This document shows positions 16,279 to 25,131 of a stretch of DNA of 64,000 nt, one piece after another. Made by a program: the position numbers and the translations under genes. A model generated the notes under the pieces. It made no database searches and had not been told where the DNA came from. It saw nothing but the letters and a program-made list of their open reading frames with translations. Positions within the stretch are counted from its first letter, which is position 1; the number at the start of each line of letters is the position of its first letter. The DNA comes from Streptococcus salivarius (GTDB lineage Bacteria > Bacillota > Bacilli > Lactobacillales > Streptococcaceae), in the NCBI RefSeq assembly GCF_009738225.1, contig NZ_CP018187.1:444501-508500 (forward strand), read 5' to 3'.

Positions 16279-16295
16279 TAAAAGGTTCAAAAATG

Positions 16296-16328
16296 AAACA
16301 TGATGGCATTTAAAGCGGTCGTGTTTTT
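16296..16328 (+). terminator. Terminator after second Ser-rich protein gene
   Basis: AAACATGA...TCGTGTTT arms with an inner GC...GC pair, followed by five T. Imperfect but in the right place. Confidence 0.6.
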
Positions 16329-16391
16329 ACTTTATTTTCCATTTTTTTGGAAAAACAACGAATATATAAGTATAATCAGTCATTTTCCGAT

Positions 16392-16418
16392 TATGACAAA
16401 AATTGGACAGTTTATGAT
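16392..16418 (+). promoter_or_regulatory. LytTR-type direct repeat operator, copy 3
   Basis: TATGAC at 16392 and TATGAT at 16413, 21 bp apart, 29 nt before TATACT. The flanks differ from copies 1 and 2, so this site was not simply copied with the 420-bp repeat; conservation of the repeats and spacing argues for function. Confidence 0.65.
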
Positions 16419-16444
16419 TTAGGTGTGAACAAGTCAAATAAATT

Positions 16445-16453
16445 TGGTATACT
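16445..16453 (+). promoter_or_regulatory. Extended -10 of the VanY-type surface-protein gene
   Basis: TGG-TATACT. The leader to the ATG at 16563 is about 105 nt and AT-rich. The ribosome-binding site is weak (GAGAGA). Confidence 0.6.
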
Positions 16454-16562
16454 AATGGACAAGTGAGAAATATTAAGTAATATTCTGTAAAATACTTGTA
16501 ATATTTGTCACCTAATGTTACAATCAATCGGTAACAACAATTTGATAGAGAGAAATACTAAT

Positions 16563-19500
16563 ATGAAACGAGAAAAATTTTTACACGAACAACAACGTTT
16601 TTCCATTCGTAAATATTCATTTGGAGCAGCATCAGTTCTTTTAGGAGCAAGTTTGGTCTTTGCAGGTCAAGCTTTGGCTGATGAGCATCATGAGGTTTCA
16701 ACATTTTCAGATGCTACTTTGCGTGCTACCTCAGATAGTGATGCTGTGACAGCAGCTGATATTTTCAGTGGTGTAGCGACCGATGGGGTAGTATCAAGCG
16801 AGAAAGCTAGCCAAGTCTCAACAACTAGCCAAACCGCTAGTGAAACTGCTACTAGCGAGGCTAGAAGTGAAGTGAGTGCTAGTACCTCACAAGCAGCAGA
16901 TAAAATTTCTGAATCAACAACTGCTAGCTCAGAAGCGACAAGGAACACAAATGCTTCATCTGAAACAGCCACTAACCTTGATGTATCTGCCTTAACGAGA
17001 GCAGCTGTCAATACTAGTTTGGTGAGCCAACCAGCTACAACTACAGACAGCGACCTTCCAAGTCAAGGAACTTATGTCTACAAGGAACGTACAGAGATTA
17101 AGAATCAACCCAAGGTGTCTGCCAAGGCTGAATTTTATGTAAATCCAGGAGACAGCGTCCTTTACGATCAAGTCGTGACGGCTGACGGCTACCAATGGAT
17201 TAGCTACAAATCATACTCTGGCGTGCGTCGTTATGCGCCAGTGAAACCAGTGGCAGCTGGTAGTGGTAACGGTAATAGTGGTAATGGGGATGGTAAGCCT
17301 TCTAATGGCACTCAAGCCACAACAGGTGTTTTGGATATCCCAGCAACAGGAACTTATTACTTTACACGTGACACAGATATTAAGAAAGAACCAAAAGCAG
17401 ACCTCAAACCTACTTTTGTTTTCGGCAAGGGTGACCATGTCATCTATGATAAAGTTTTGACAGCTGATAATCACCAATGGATTTCTTACCTTGGTTATGA
17501 CTATGTTCGCTATTATGCAGATGTTGCGACTTTGACACCTGCTAAAGCTGAAACACCAACTGTTAAACCAACAGAGACTAATCAAGCAAAACCAGAAGTT
17601 ACTGGTGCTGAAAAGCTTCCAGCAAGCGGCACTTATAATGTGACACGTAGCTTGAATGTTAAAAACGAACCTAAAGCTTCTGCAGAAACACTTTATACCT
17701 TGGAAAAAGGCTACAAAGTGAACTATGACAAGGTCTTGACTGCGGATAACCATCAATGGATTTCTTACATCAGTTACAGTGGTACACGTCGTTATGTGGA
17801 TATTGCGACCTTGAAAGCTACTGAGTCTAAACCACAAGAAAACCGTGTTTCTGGTAACCTTACCATTAACAACCAAACCTCTAACGGCTTCGATGTTGTG
17901 GTTACCAATGTTTCAGGTGGCGGCAAGACAGTCCAAGAAGTCCGTGTCCCAATTTGGTCAGATAAAGATGGTCAAGATGACCTCACTTGGTATCATGCTG
18001 ATAAACAGTCAGACGGTAGCTATAAGGTTCATGTAGATAAAGCCAGCCACAAGGGCGATGCTGGTACCTATTCTGTCCATCTTTACTACATGTTGGATGG
18101 TAAGCGAACTTATATTAGCGAAACTACAGCCAAAGTCCCTGAAACTCAAGTAACAGGAAAATTGACGATTACCAACCAAACCTCTAATGGCTTTGATGTT
18201 GTCGTTACCAATGTTTCAGGTGGTGGCAAAGAAGTTAAAGAAGTCCGTGTCCCAATCTGGTCAGATAAGAATGGCCAAGACGACCTTACTTGGTATCATG
18301 CCGACAAACAATCAGACGGTAGCTATAAGGTTCATGTAGATAAAGCCAGCCACAAGGGCGATGCCGGTACCTATTCTGTGCATCTTTACTATATGTTGGA
18401 TGGTAAGCGAACTTATATTACCGAAACTACAGCCACAGTCCCTGAAACTCAAGTCACAGGAAAATTGACGATTACCAACCAAACGTCTAATGGCTTTGAT
18501 GTTGTCGTTACCAATGTTTCAGGTGGTGGCAAAGAAGTTAAAGAAGTCCGTGTTCCAATCTGGTCAGATAAGAATGGTCAAGACGACCTTACATGGTATC
18601 ATGCCGACAAACAATCAGACGGTAGCTACAAGGTTCATGTAGATACAGCCAGCCATAAGGGTGATGCTGGTACCTATTCTGTGCATCTTTACTACATTTT
18701 GGATGGTAAGCGAACTTATATTACCGAAACTACAGCCACAGTCCCTGAAACTCAAGTCACAGGAAAATTGACTATCACCAACCAAACGTCTAATGGCTTT
18801 GATGTTGTTGTAACTAATGTTTCAGGTGGTGGCAAAGAAGTTAAAGAAGTCCGTGTCCCAATCTGGTCAGATAAGAATGGCCAAGACGATCTCACTTGGT
18901 ATCATGCTGATAAACAATCAGACGGTAGCTATAAGGTTCATGTAGATACAGCCAGCCATAAGGGTGATGCGGGTACTTATTCTGTGCATCTTTACTATAT
19001 GTTGGATGGTAAGAGAACCTATATCACAGAAACTACAGCTACAGTCCCTCAAATCACTGAAACTCAAGTGACAGGGAAATTGACCAATAACGGTTCTTAC
19101 TACAGTGTTCGTGGTAAATACGATGATATTATCATTGTCAATAAGAAGCATGGTCTTTCTAAGGACTACAATCCAGGTGAAAACCCAACAGCTAAGGCAG
19201 CCTTTGTTCGCCTTCGTGATGATATGATTAATCAAGGGTTGAATGTTGGACGTTCATACAGTGGTTTCCGTTCTTACGATTATCAAAAGACTCTTTACGA
19301 CAACTACGTAAGCCGTGATGGTCAAGCAGCTGCGGACCGTTACTCAGCTCGTCCTGGGTTCAGCGAACACCAAACTGGTTTGGTCTTTGATTTGACTGAT
19401 AAATCAGGTAACTTGCTTGAGGATGCACGAGCTAGTCAATGGCTTAAAGACAATGCACATAACTATGGCTTTATCGTGCGTTTCCAAGCAGGTAAAGAAG

Positions 19501-20627
19501 CTTCAACCGGCTACATGCCAGAAGCGTGGCATATCCGCTATGTGGGTAAAGAAGCTAAAGACATCCACGATTCAGGATTGAGCTTGGAAGAGTACTTTGG
19601 TATCGAAGGTGGCGATTATGCTACTAGCAGCAAACCTGCTGAAAGCAAACCAGCCACTACAGGTGCCATCAACCTTCCAGCAACAGGCACTTATACCTTC
19701 ACAGGTCGTGCGTCAATTAAGGCAGAAGCTAAGGTTTCAAGCCCAGAATTGGCCTACTATGATAAAGGTATGAGCGTTAACTACGATAAGGTTTTGACAG
19801 CCGATGGTCATCAATGGCTCTCATATGTAACAGCAAGCGGTGCCCGTCGTTACGTTGATATTGCAACAGTTAAAGCTACAGAAACTAAACCAGAAGTTAA
19901 ACCAGTTGCTAAACCAGCGGATAAACCAAGTCTTCCAGAATCAGGCACTTATACCTTCACAGGTCGTACGTCAATTAAGGCAGAAGCTAAGGTTTCAAGC
20001 CCAGAGTTGGCCTACTATGATAAGGGTATGAGCGTTAACTACGACAAGGTTTTGACAGCCGATGGTCGTCAATGGCTTTCATACGTGACAACAAGTGGTG
20101 CTCGTCGTTATGTTGATATTGCAGCAGCCAAGGCAGACTCTAAGCCAGCAAGTCAACCAGAAGTTAAACCAGTTGCTAAACCAGCGGATAAACCAAGTCT
20201 TCCAGAATCAGGCACTTATACCTTCACAGGTCGTGCGTCAATCAAGGCAGAAGCCAAGGTTTCAAGCCCAGAATTGGCCTACTATGATAAAGGTATGAGC
20301 GTTAACTACGATAAGGTTTTGACAGCCGATGGTCATCAATGGCTTTCATACATGACAGCAGGCGGTGCCCGTCGTTACGTTGATATTGCAGCGGCTAAGC
20401 CAGAAGCAAGTCAACCAGCCGCAAAACCAAGTCTCCCAGAGTCAGGTCGTTATACCTTCACAGGTCGTGCGTCAATCAAGGCAGAAGCTAAGGTTTCGAG
20501 TCCAGAGTTGGCCTACTATGACAAAGGCATGAGTGTTAACTATGACAAAGTTTTGACAGCCGATGGTCACACATGGCTCTCATACATGACAGTGAGCGGT
20601 GCTCGCCGTTACGTTGATATTGCTTAA
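16563..20627 (+). CDS. YSIRK surface protein with VanY/LdcB carboxypeptidase, GBS_Bsp and SH3_5 modules
   Basis: 1354-aa secreted modular enzyme. The YSIRK signal (QQRFSIRKYSFGAASVLLGAS) ends at QALA. A Ser/Thr/Ala linker, three SH3_5-like modules (near 165, 257 and 350) and four nearly identical GBS_Bsp-like modules (about 428-830) follow. Next comes a D-alanyl-D-alanine/LD-carboxypeptidase domain (about 840-1015) with the zinc motifs SEHQTGLVFDL (near 933) and EAWHIRYVG (near 987). Four more SH3_5-like modules end the protein. It should bind peptidoglycan and trim stem peptides. There is no LPxTG anchor. I start at ATG 16563, which fits the YSIRK signal; an upstream ATG at 16515 would add 16 residues. 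The gene has the third TATGAC operator. Confidence 0.88.
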   Translation: MKREKFLHEQQRFSIRKYSFGAASVLLGASLVFAGQALADEHHEVSTFSDATLRATSDSDAVTAADIFSGVATDGVVSSEKASQVSTTSQTASETATSEARSEVSASTSQAADKISESTTASSEATRNTNASSETATNLDVSALTRAAVNTSLVSQPATTTDSDLPSQGTYVYKERTEIKNQPKVSAKAEFYVNPGDSVLYDQVVTADGYQWISYKSYSGVRRYAPVKPVAAGSGNGNSGNGDGKPSNGTQATTGVLDIPATGTYYFTRDTDIKKEPKADLKPTFVFGKGDHVIYDKVLTADNHQWISYLGYDYVRYYADVATLTPAKAETPTVKPTETNQAKPEVTGAEKLPASGTYNVTRSLNVKNEPKASAETLYTLEKGYKVNYDKVLTADNHQWISYISYSGTRRYVDIATLKATESKPQENRVSGNLTINNQTSNGFDVVVTNVSGGGKTVQEVRVPIWSDKDGQDDLTWYHADKQSDGSYKVHVDKASHKGDAGTYSVHLYYMLDGKRTYISETTAKVPETQVTGKLTITNQTSNGFDVVVTNVSGGGKEVKEVRVPIWSDKNGQDDLTWYHADKQSDGSYKVHVDKASHKGDAGTYSVHLYYMLDGKRTYITETTATVPETQVTGKLTITNQTSNGFDVVVTNVSGGGKEVKEVRVPIWSDKNGQDDLTWYHADKQSDGSYKVHVDTASHKGDAGTYSVHLYYILDGKRTYITETTATVPETQVTGKLTITNQTSNGFDVVVTNVSGGGKEVKEVRVPIWSDKNGQDDLTWYHADKQSDGSYKVHVDTASHKGDAGTYSVHLYYMLDGKRTYITETTATVPQITETQVTGKLTNNGSYYSVRGKYDDIIIVNKKHGLSKDYNPGENPTAKAAFVRLRDDMINQGLNVGRSYSGFRSYDYQKTLYDNYVSRDGQAAADRYSARPGFSEHQTGLVFDLTDKSGNLLEDARASQWLKDNAHNYGFIVRFQAGKEASTGYMPEAWHIRYVGKEAKDIHDSGLSLEEYFGIEGGDYATSSKPAESKPATTGAINLPATGTYTFTGRASIKAEAKVSSPELAYYDKGMSVNYDKVLTADGHQWLSYVTASGARRYVDIATVKATETKPEVKPVAKPADKPSLPESGTYTFTGRTSIKAEAKVSSPELAYYDKGMSVNYDKVLTADGRQWLSYVTTSGARRYVDIAAAKADSKPASQPEVKPVAKPADKPSLPESGTYTFTGRASIKAEAKVSSPELAYYDKGMSVNYDKVLTADGHQWLSYMTAGGARRYVDIAAAKPEASQPAAKPSLPESGRYTFTGRASIKAEAKVSSPELAYYDKGMSVNYDKVLTADGHTWLSYMTVSGARRYVDIA
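17845..19060 (+). repeat. Four tandem ~303-bp repeats (GBS_Bsp-like modules)
   Basis: Four consecutive copies, period about 303 bp, starting near 17845, 18148, 18451 and 18754, differing at only scattered positions. They encode the four GBS_Bsp-like modules and are a likely site of copy-number change and assembly collapse. Confidence 0.9.
19672..20625 (+). repeat. Four SH3_5-like tandem repeats
   Basis: Four copies of about 190 bp (GTYTFTGRASIKAEAKVS ... WLSYxT...RRYVDIA), joined by KPEVKPVAKPADKPS-type linkers, at about 19672, 19925, 20200 and 20430. The DNA is nearly identical between copies. Confidence 0.85.
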
Positions 20628-20642
20628 TGAAGTATTGAATCA

Positions 20643-20669
20643 GGTTGGACAATGTGTCCAGCCTTTTTT
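20643..20669 (+). terminator. Terminator after VanY-type gene
   Basis: GGTTGGACA / TGTCCAGCC stem, ATG loop, six T. Confidence 0.92.
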
Positions 20670-20726
20670 GATAGCCTTTCTTTATCATGAGATTGAATTT
20701 TTCAATTTTTGTGACGTCTTTTGGAG

Positions 20727-20735
20727 TGCTATAAT
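20727..20735 (+). promoter_or_regulatory. Extended -10 promoter of the amidase/aminotransferase pair
   Basis: TGC-TATAAT, 25 nt before the ATG, with GAGG between. Confidence 0.6.
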
Positions 20736-20759
20736 GGTTAATATAGAATCGAGGTTACT

Positions 20760-21542
20760 ATGAAAATCGCATTGGTACAGATGGATGTTGCCCACGGACA
20801 GCCTGTGGAAAATAAAAAGCACGTGAAAGAGATGTTGGAAAGGGCGCTTGATGACAATCCCGATGTCATTGTGCTCCCTGAAATGTGGAATACTGGCTAT
20901 GCTTTAGATGAACTGGATGGGCTTGCAGATAAGGAAGGTTTGAACTCTCAAGAACTCTTGTCTCATTTTGCGAGGAAACATGCTGTGGCTATTATCGGAG
21001 GGTCCGTTGCTATTGAGAAGGATGGCAAATTCTACAACACGACCTACGTCTACAATAAGTCTGGGGACCTAATCAATACCTACAGCAAGGTCCATCTCTT
21101 TGGCCTCATGGCAGAGGACCAGTATATGTCTGCTGGGTCTTCGGAGTCTGTATTTGAGCTTGATGGTGTGACAGCTGCTAGTGTCATTTGTTATGATATT
21201 CGTTTTCCTGAATGGGTGCGGACACAGATGGCGCAAGGGGCCAAGGTACTTTTTGTGGTAGCGCAGTGGCCAGAACCTCGTGTGCAACAATGGGAGATTT
21301 TGTTAAAGGCGCGTGCGGTTGAAAATCAAGCTTTTGTAGTTGCTGTTAATCGTGTCGGAACAGGATCAGACGATGTCTTTTCAGGGCATTCTATGGTTAT
21401 CGATCCACTTGGAAATGTGGTCTTGCAATCCAAGGAGCATGAGGAGGGCATTTTTACGGCCGATATTAATCTTGAAGAGGTAGATAAGGTTCGAGGTCAG
21501 ATTCCTGTTTTTGAGGATCGTCGCACGGACTTGTATCATTAA
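20760..21542 (+). CDS. Carbon-nitrogen hydrolase (omega-amidase, MtnU-like)
   Basis: 260-aa nitrilase-superfamily amidase. The catalytic triad is visible: Glu in LPEMWNTGY (near 40), Lys in YSKVHLFG (near 110) and Cys144 in ICYDIRFPEW. The family includes omega-amidases that hydrolyse 2-oxoglutaramate or 2-oxosuccinamate. Its partner, 9 nt downstream, is a PLP aminotransferase. The same pairing occurs in the methionine-salvage region of B. subtilis (mtnU-mtnV), where a glutamine transaminase makes 2-oxoglutaramate and the amidase clears it. I infer that role; no other salvage gene is in the window. Confidence 0.88.
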   Translation: MKIALVQMDVAHGQPVENKKHVKEMLERALDDNPDVIVLPEMWNTGYALDELDGLADKEGLNSQELLSHFARKHAVAIIGGSVAIEKDGKFYNTTYVYNKSGDLINTYSKVHLFGLMAEDQYMSAGSSESVFELDGVTAASVICYDIRFPEWVRTQMAQGAKVLFVVAQWPEPRVQQWEILLKARAVENQAFVVAVNRVGTGSDDVFSGHSMVIDPLGNVVLQSKEHEEGIFTADINLEEVDKVRGQIPVFEDRRTDLYH

Positions 21543-21551
21543 GGAGCGTTT

Positions 21552-22733
21552 ATGTTATTTGAAGAATCTGACTTATTGAAGGCATTGCCAGAACAGTTTT
21601 TTGCAGGTTTGGTTGCTAAAGTTAATGCCAAGGTAGCGGAAGGAGTAGATGTGATCAATCTCGGTCAAGGCAATCCCGACCAACCGACTTATGACCATAT
21701 TGTTGAGGCGCTGTGCCTTTCAGCGAAAAATCCTGCTAGCCATAAGTATTCACAGTTTCGAGGCAATCGTCCTTTTAAGGAAGCAGCTGCTAGTTTTTAC
21801 AAGAAACATTATGGGGTTGATTTGGATGCGGAGCGTGAGATTTGTGTCATGGGTGGAGCTAAAATTGGACTAGTGGAATTGCCCCTAGCTTTGATGAATC
21901 CTGGAGACCTCTTGCTCTTGCCTGACCCAGGTTATCCAGATTACTTGTCAGGAGTGAGTTTAGGCCGTGTGACCTATGAAACCTTCCCTTTGACGGCTGA
22001 AAATGATTTCTTGCCAGATCTGGATGCCATTCCAGAGGAGACAGCTCGCCGTGCTAAGTTTATCTATATCAATTATCCGAATAATCCTACGGGGGCTGTG
22101 GCGACTAAGGCCTTTTATGAAAAGTTAGTTGCTTGGGCGAAAACTTACGAAGTAGGAGTGGTGAGTGATTTAGCCTATGGAGCTTTGGGTTATCAGGGCT
22201 ATGAGAATCCTAGCTTCTTGTCAACACCTGGTGCTAAAGATGTGGGCATTGAGTTCTATACTTTCTCGAAAACTTTCAATATGGCTGGTTGGCGTCTGGC
22301 CTTTGCGGCTGGGAATGAGCAAATGATTGAAGCCTTAAATCTGATTCAAGACCATCTTTTTGTGGGAATCTTTCCTGCCTTGCAGGAGGCTGGGATTGCA
22401 GCTCTCTTAGACCCTAAATCTGAGGAGGCTGTTGCTCAACTGAATGCGACTTATGATAGACGTCGAGATGCTTTTGTCCAGGCAGCTGCTAAGATTGGCT
22501 GGCAGGCCTTTCCATCCAGGGGTTCTTTCTATGCTTGGATGCCTGTGCCAGAGGGGTACACCAGTGAGAGTTTTGCGGATCTTTTACTTGAGAAGGTCCA
22601 TGTTGCTGTGGCACCAGGTAAAGGATTTGGTCCTGCGGGTGATGCTTATGTTCGTATTGGGCTTTTGGTAGAGCCAGAGCGTCTAGTCGAAGCAGTCAAT
22701 CGTATTGCTAACTTGCATTTATTTAATAACTAG
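21552..22733 (+). CDS. PLP-dependent aminotransferase (MtnE/class I)
   Basis: 393-aa fold-type I aminotransferase. GQGNPDQPT, the substrate/PLP region YPNNPTGA and the Schiff-base Lys240 in TFSKTFNMAGWRLAF are all present; the full length is normal. An AAGGAG ribosome-binding site overlaps the stop codon of the amidase gene, so the two form an operon. Likely a glutamine- or keto-acid-dependent transaminase, for example regenerating methionine from ketomethiobutyrate. The exact substrate cannot be read, and annotation as a generic aspartate/aromatic aminotransferase would be equally fair. Confidence 0.85.
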   Translation: MLFEESDLLKALPEQFFAGLVAKVNAKVAEGVDVINLGQGNPDQPTYDHIVEALCLSAKNPASHKYSQFRGNRPFKEAAASFYKKHYGVDLDAEREICVMGGAKIGLVELPLALMNPGDLLLLPDPGYPDYLSGVSLGRVTYETFPLTAENDFLPDLDAIPEETARRAKFIYINYPNNPTGAVATKAFYEKLVAWAKTYEVGVVSDLAYGALGYQGYENPSFLSTPGAKDVGIEFYTFSKTFNMAGWRLAFAAGNEQMIEALNLIQDHLFVGIFPALQEAGIAALLDPKSEEAVAQLNATYDRRRDAFVQAAAKIGWQAFPSRGSFYAWMPVPEGYTSESFADLLLEKVHVAVAPGKGFGPAGDAYVRIGLLVEPERLVEAVNRIANLHLFNN

Positions 22734-22745
22734 ATAGCAATCATG

Positions 22746-22779
22746 AAAACAAGTAGTTGAAAAAGACTGCTTGTTTTTT
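22746..22779 (+). terminator. Terminator after aminotransferase gene
   Basis: AAAACAAGTAGT / ACTGCTTGTTTT stem with a T tract. Confidence 0.85.
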
Positions 22780-22800
22780 CATATTAATTACAATTTTTCC

Positions 22801-22829
22801 TTGACAAATGAATAAAAATGCAATAAACT
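22801..22829 (+). promoter_or_regulatory. argC promoter with ARG box
   Basis: TTGACA, 17-nt spacer, TAAACT. TGAATAAAAATGCA at 22809-22822 lies within the spacer and differs from the ARG-box core TGAATNNNNATTCA by one base. ArgR-type repressors bound there would block RNA polymerase. Confidence 0.75.
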
Positions 22830-22860
22830 AGTTACATATTTATACAAAAGGAGTGCATAA

Positions 22861-23883
22861 ATGAAAGTTTCAATCGTTGGTATCACTGGTTATAGTGGTT
22901 TAGAGTTAGTTAAAATTTTGAATAATCATAAAAAAGTGGAACTTGTTTCTATTCACGCAACCAAGGAAGTGGGCCGACGATTGTCTGATGTGTATCCCTA
23001 TCTGACAGGTGTTTGTGACTTAGACATTGAAGCTTACAATGCGGAAAAGATTATGAAAAAGGCGGATTTGGTTTTCTTTGCCACACCTTCAGGAGTCGCT
23101 AGTTCGCTAGCAGAGGAATTTGTTCTGGCTGATTTTCCTATTATTGATCTGTCTGGGGATCATCGCTTGCCGGCAGATGTTTATCAAGAATGGTATAAAA
23201 AATCACCTGCCAAGCAGAGTGTTTTGAATAAATTTACATACGCATTATCAGAATATACAGATGTAAAGGGTAAGAAATTTATTGCCAATCCTGGATGCTA
23301 TGCAACAGCGACGGAGTTGGCACTGATTCCTTTGGTTGCTACTGGTCTGATTGAGACGGATAGTGTTATTGTGGATGCCAAGTCTGGTTTAACTGGTGCG
23401 GGTAAAGCTTTGAGTGAGTCTAGTCATTTTGTCAATGTTCATGATAATTACGTGACTTATAAACTTAATCATCATCAGCATATTCCTGAAATTGTTCAAA
23501 CCTTGCAGGGCTTTAATCCGGAAATGCCTGAGATTCAGTTTTCAACGTCGCTTTTACCCGTTAATCGTGGAATCATGGCTACGGTTTATTGTAAGTTGAA
23601 GAAGGACGTGACTGTAGCTGATGTAGCTTCAGCATTCACAAAGGCTTATAGTGATAAACCCTTTGTACGTGTGCAAGACAGTTTGCCAGAACTACACAAC
23701 GTTATTGGATCGAATTTTACAGATATTGGCTTTGCCTATAATGAGAAAACCAATGTTCTGACAGTTATTTCAGTGATTGATAATTTGATTAAGGGTGCTG
23801 CTGGTCAAGCGGTTCAAAATCTCAACCTTATGCAGGGGTGGGATGAGACAGAAGGTTTGCTTCTGACACCGTCATACTTGTAG
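22861..23883 (+). CDS. argC: N-acetyl-gamma-glutamyl-phosphate reductase
   Basis: 340-aa NADP-dependent enzyme that reduces N-acetylglutamyl-5-phosphate to the semialdehyde, the third step of arginine synthesis. It has the Rossmann start [18 protein letters not shown], the catalytic Cys146 in NPGCYATA, and HHHQH-type residues in [11 protein letters not shown]. Normal length. It is first in the argCJBD operon, 28 nt before argJ, and is preceded by an ARG box, so arginine repression is expected. Its ribosome-binding site is AAAGGAG. Confidence 0.97.
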   Translation: MKVSIVGITGYSGLELVKILNNHKKVELVSIHATKEVGRRLSDVYPYLTGVCDLDIEAYNAEKIMKKADLVFFATPSGVASSLAEEFVLADFPIIDLSGDHRLPADVYQEWYKKSPAKQSVLNKFTYALSEYTDVKGKKFIANPGCYATATELALIPLVATGLIETDSVIVDAKSGLTGAGKALSESSHFVNVHDNYVTYKLNHHQHIPEIVQTLQGFNPEMPEIQFSTSLLPVNRGIMATVYCKLKKDVTVADVASAFTKAYSDKPFVRVQDSLPELHNVIGSNFTDIGFAYNEKTNVLTVISVIDNLIKGAAGQAVQNLNLMQGWDETEGLLLTPSYL

Positions 23884-23911
23884 ATGTAAGCATAGAGTTA
23901 GGAGAAAAAAT

Positions 23912-25105
23912 ATGAAAGTCATAGATGGAACAATTGCTAGTCCGCTGGGATTCTCAGCAGACGGGCTACATGCAGGATTTAAAAAGAGAAAAATGGATTT
24001 TGGTTGGATTGTCTCTGAAAAACCAGCCAGTGTGGCAGGGGTCTACACGACTAATAAGGTTATCGCAGCTCCTCTGATTGTGACCAAGACCTCAGTTAAA
24101 AAGGCTGGGAAAATGAAGGCCATCGTTGTTAACTCAGGTGTAGCCAATTCTTGTACAGGGACTCAAGGATTGGAGGATGCTTACACCATGCAGGAGTGGA
24201 CCGCTGAAAAGTTAGGTGTTGAACCAGATTTGGTTGGTGTGGCTTCTACAGGGGTTATCGGTGAGTTGCTACCAATGGATACCTTGAAAAATGGTCTTTC
24301 CAAGTTGGTGGTCAATGGGAATACTGATGATTTTGCTAAGGCGATTTTGACGACAGATACAGCAACTAAGACTATTGCTGTGACGGAGACTTTTGGTCGT
24401 GATGTTGTCACTATGTCTGGTGTCGCTAAGGGTTCAGGCATGATTCACCCGAATATGGCAACCATGCTTGGGTTTATTACTTGTGATGCTAATATTTCTA
24501 GTGACACCCTTCAATTAGCTTTGAGCCAAAATGTGGAAAAGACCTTTAATCAGATTACAGTTGATGGGGATACATCAACTAATGATATGGTTCTTGTCAT
24601 GTCAAATGGTTGCACGCTCAATGAAGAGATTCTGCCAGGTACACCAGAATTTGATAAATTTTCAAAAATGCTTAATTTCGTGATGCAAGAATTGGCTAAG
24701 AAAATTGCCAAGGACGGTGAAGGTGCCAATAAGCTCATCCAAGTTGATGTGATCAATGCTCCTAATGCTCTTGATGCTCGTATGATGGCAAAATCTGTTG
24801 TCGGTTCAAGTCTGGTCAAAACAGCCATTTTTGGTGAAGATCCTAACTGGGGGCGTATTCTAGCTGCTGTTGGCTATGCCGGTGTGGACGTTCCTGTGGA
24901 CAATGTTGATATTATGCTTGGCGGTCTGCCAGTCATGTTAGCCTCTAGTCCTGTGACCTTTGATGATGAGGAAATGAAAGACATCATGCATGAGGATGAA
25001 GTGACCATTACGGTAGATCTTCATGCTGGACATGAAAAAGGAACCGCTTGGGGTTGTGATCTTTCTTACGATTACGTTAAGATTAATGCCCTCTATCACA
25101 CTTAG
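23912..25105 (+). CDS. argJ: Bifunctional ornithine acetyltransferase / glutamate N-acetyltransferase
   Basis: 397-aa proenzyme that cleaves itself before Thr184 in NMATMLGF to give alpha and beta chains. It transfers the acetyl group from N-acetylornithine to glutamate, making the pathway cyclic. Typical sequences VNSGVANSCTG, STGVIGELLPM and KGSGMIHPNMATM are present, as is the C-terminal CDLSYDYVKINALYHT. AGGAG precedes the ATG. Together with argC, argB and argD it supplies acetylornithine, then ornithine; argF, argG and argH are not in the window. Confidence 0.97.
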   Translation: MKVIDGTIASPLGFSADGLHAGFKKRKMDFGWIVSEKPASVAGVYTTNKVIAAPLIVTKTSVKKAGKMKAIVVNSGVANSCTGTQGLEDAYTMQEWTAEKLGVEPDLVGVASTGVIGELLPMDTLKNGLSKLVVNGNTDDFAKAILTTDTATKTIAVTETFGRDVVTMSGVAKGSGMIHPNMATMLGFITCDANISSDTLQLALSQNVEKTFNQITVDGDTSTNDMVLVMSNGCTLNEEILPGTPEFDKFSKMLNFVMQELAKKIAKDGEGANKLIQVDVINAPNALDARMMAKSVVGSSLVKTAIFGEDPNWGRILAAVGYAGVDVPVDNVDIMLGGLPVMLASSPVTFDDEEMKDIMHEDEVTITVDLHAGHEKGTAWGCDLSYDYVKINALYHT

Positions 25106-25131
25106 ACTATCTAAGGAAAAGGAGTTAACTG

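Noticed and set aside
17211..17876. 221-aa minus-strand ORF opposite the VanY-type surface protein
   Set aside because: Its repeats simply mirror the SH3 module repeats on the plus strand.
17845..20625. Repeat arrays as a possible CRISPR
   Set aside because: Period about 303 bp or 250 bp, in frame and coding; no short repeats with unique spacers anywhere in the window.
20643..20669. TTGGACA-ATG-TGTCCAG palindrome as a second ComR box
   Set aside because: Loop is 3 nt, outer bases do not match the box, and it follows a stop codon with a T tract; an ordinary terminator.
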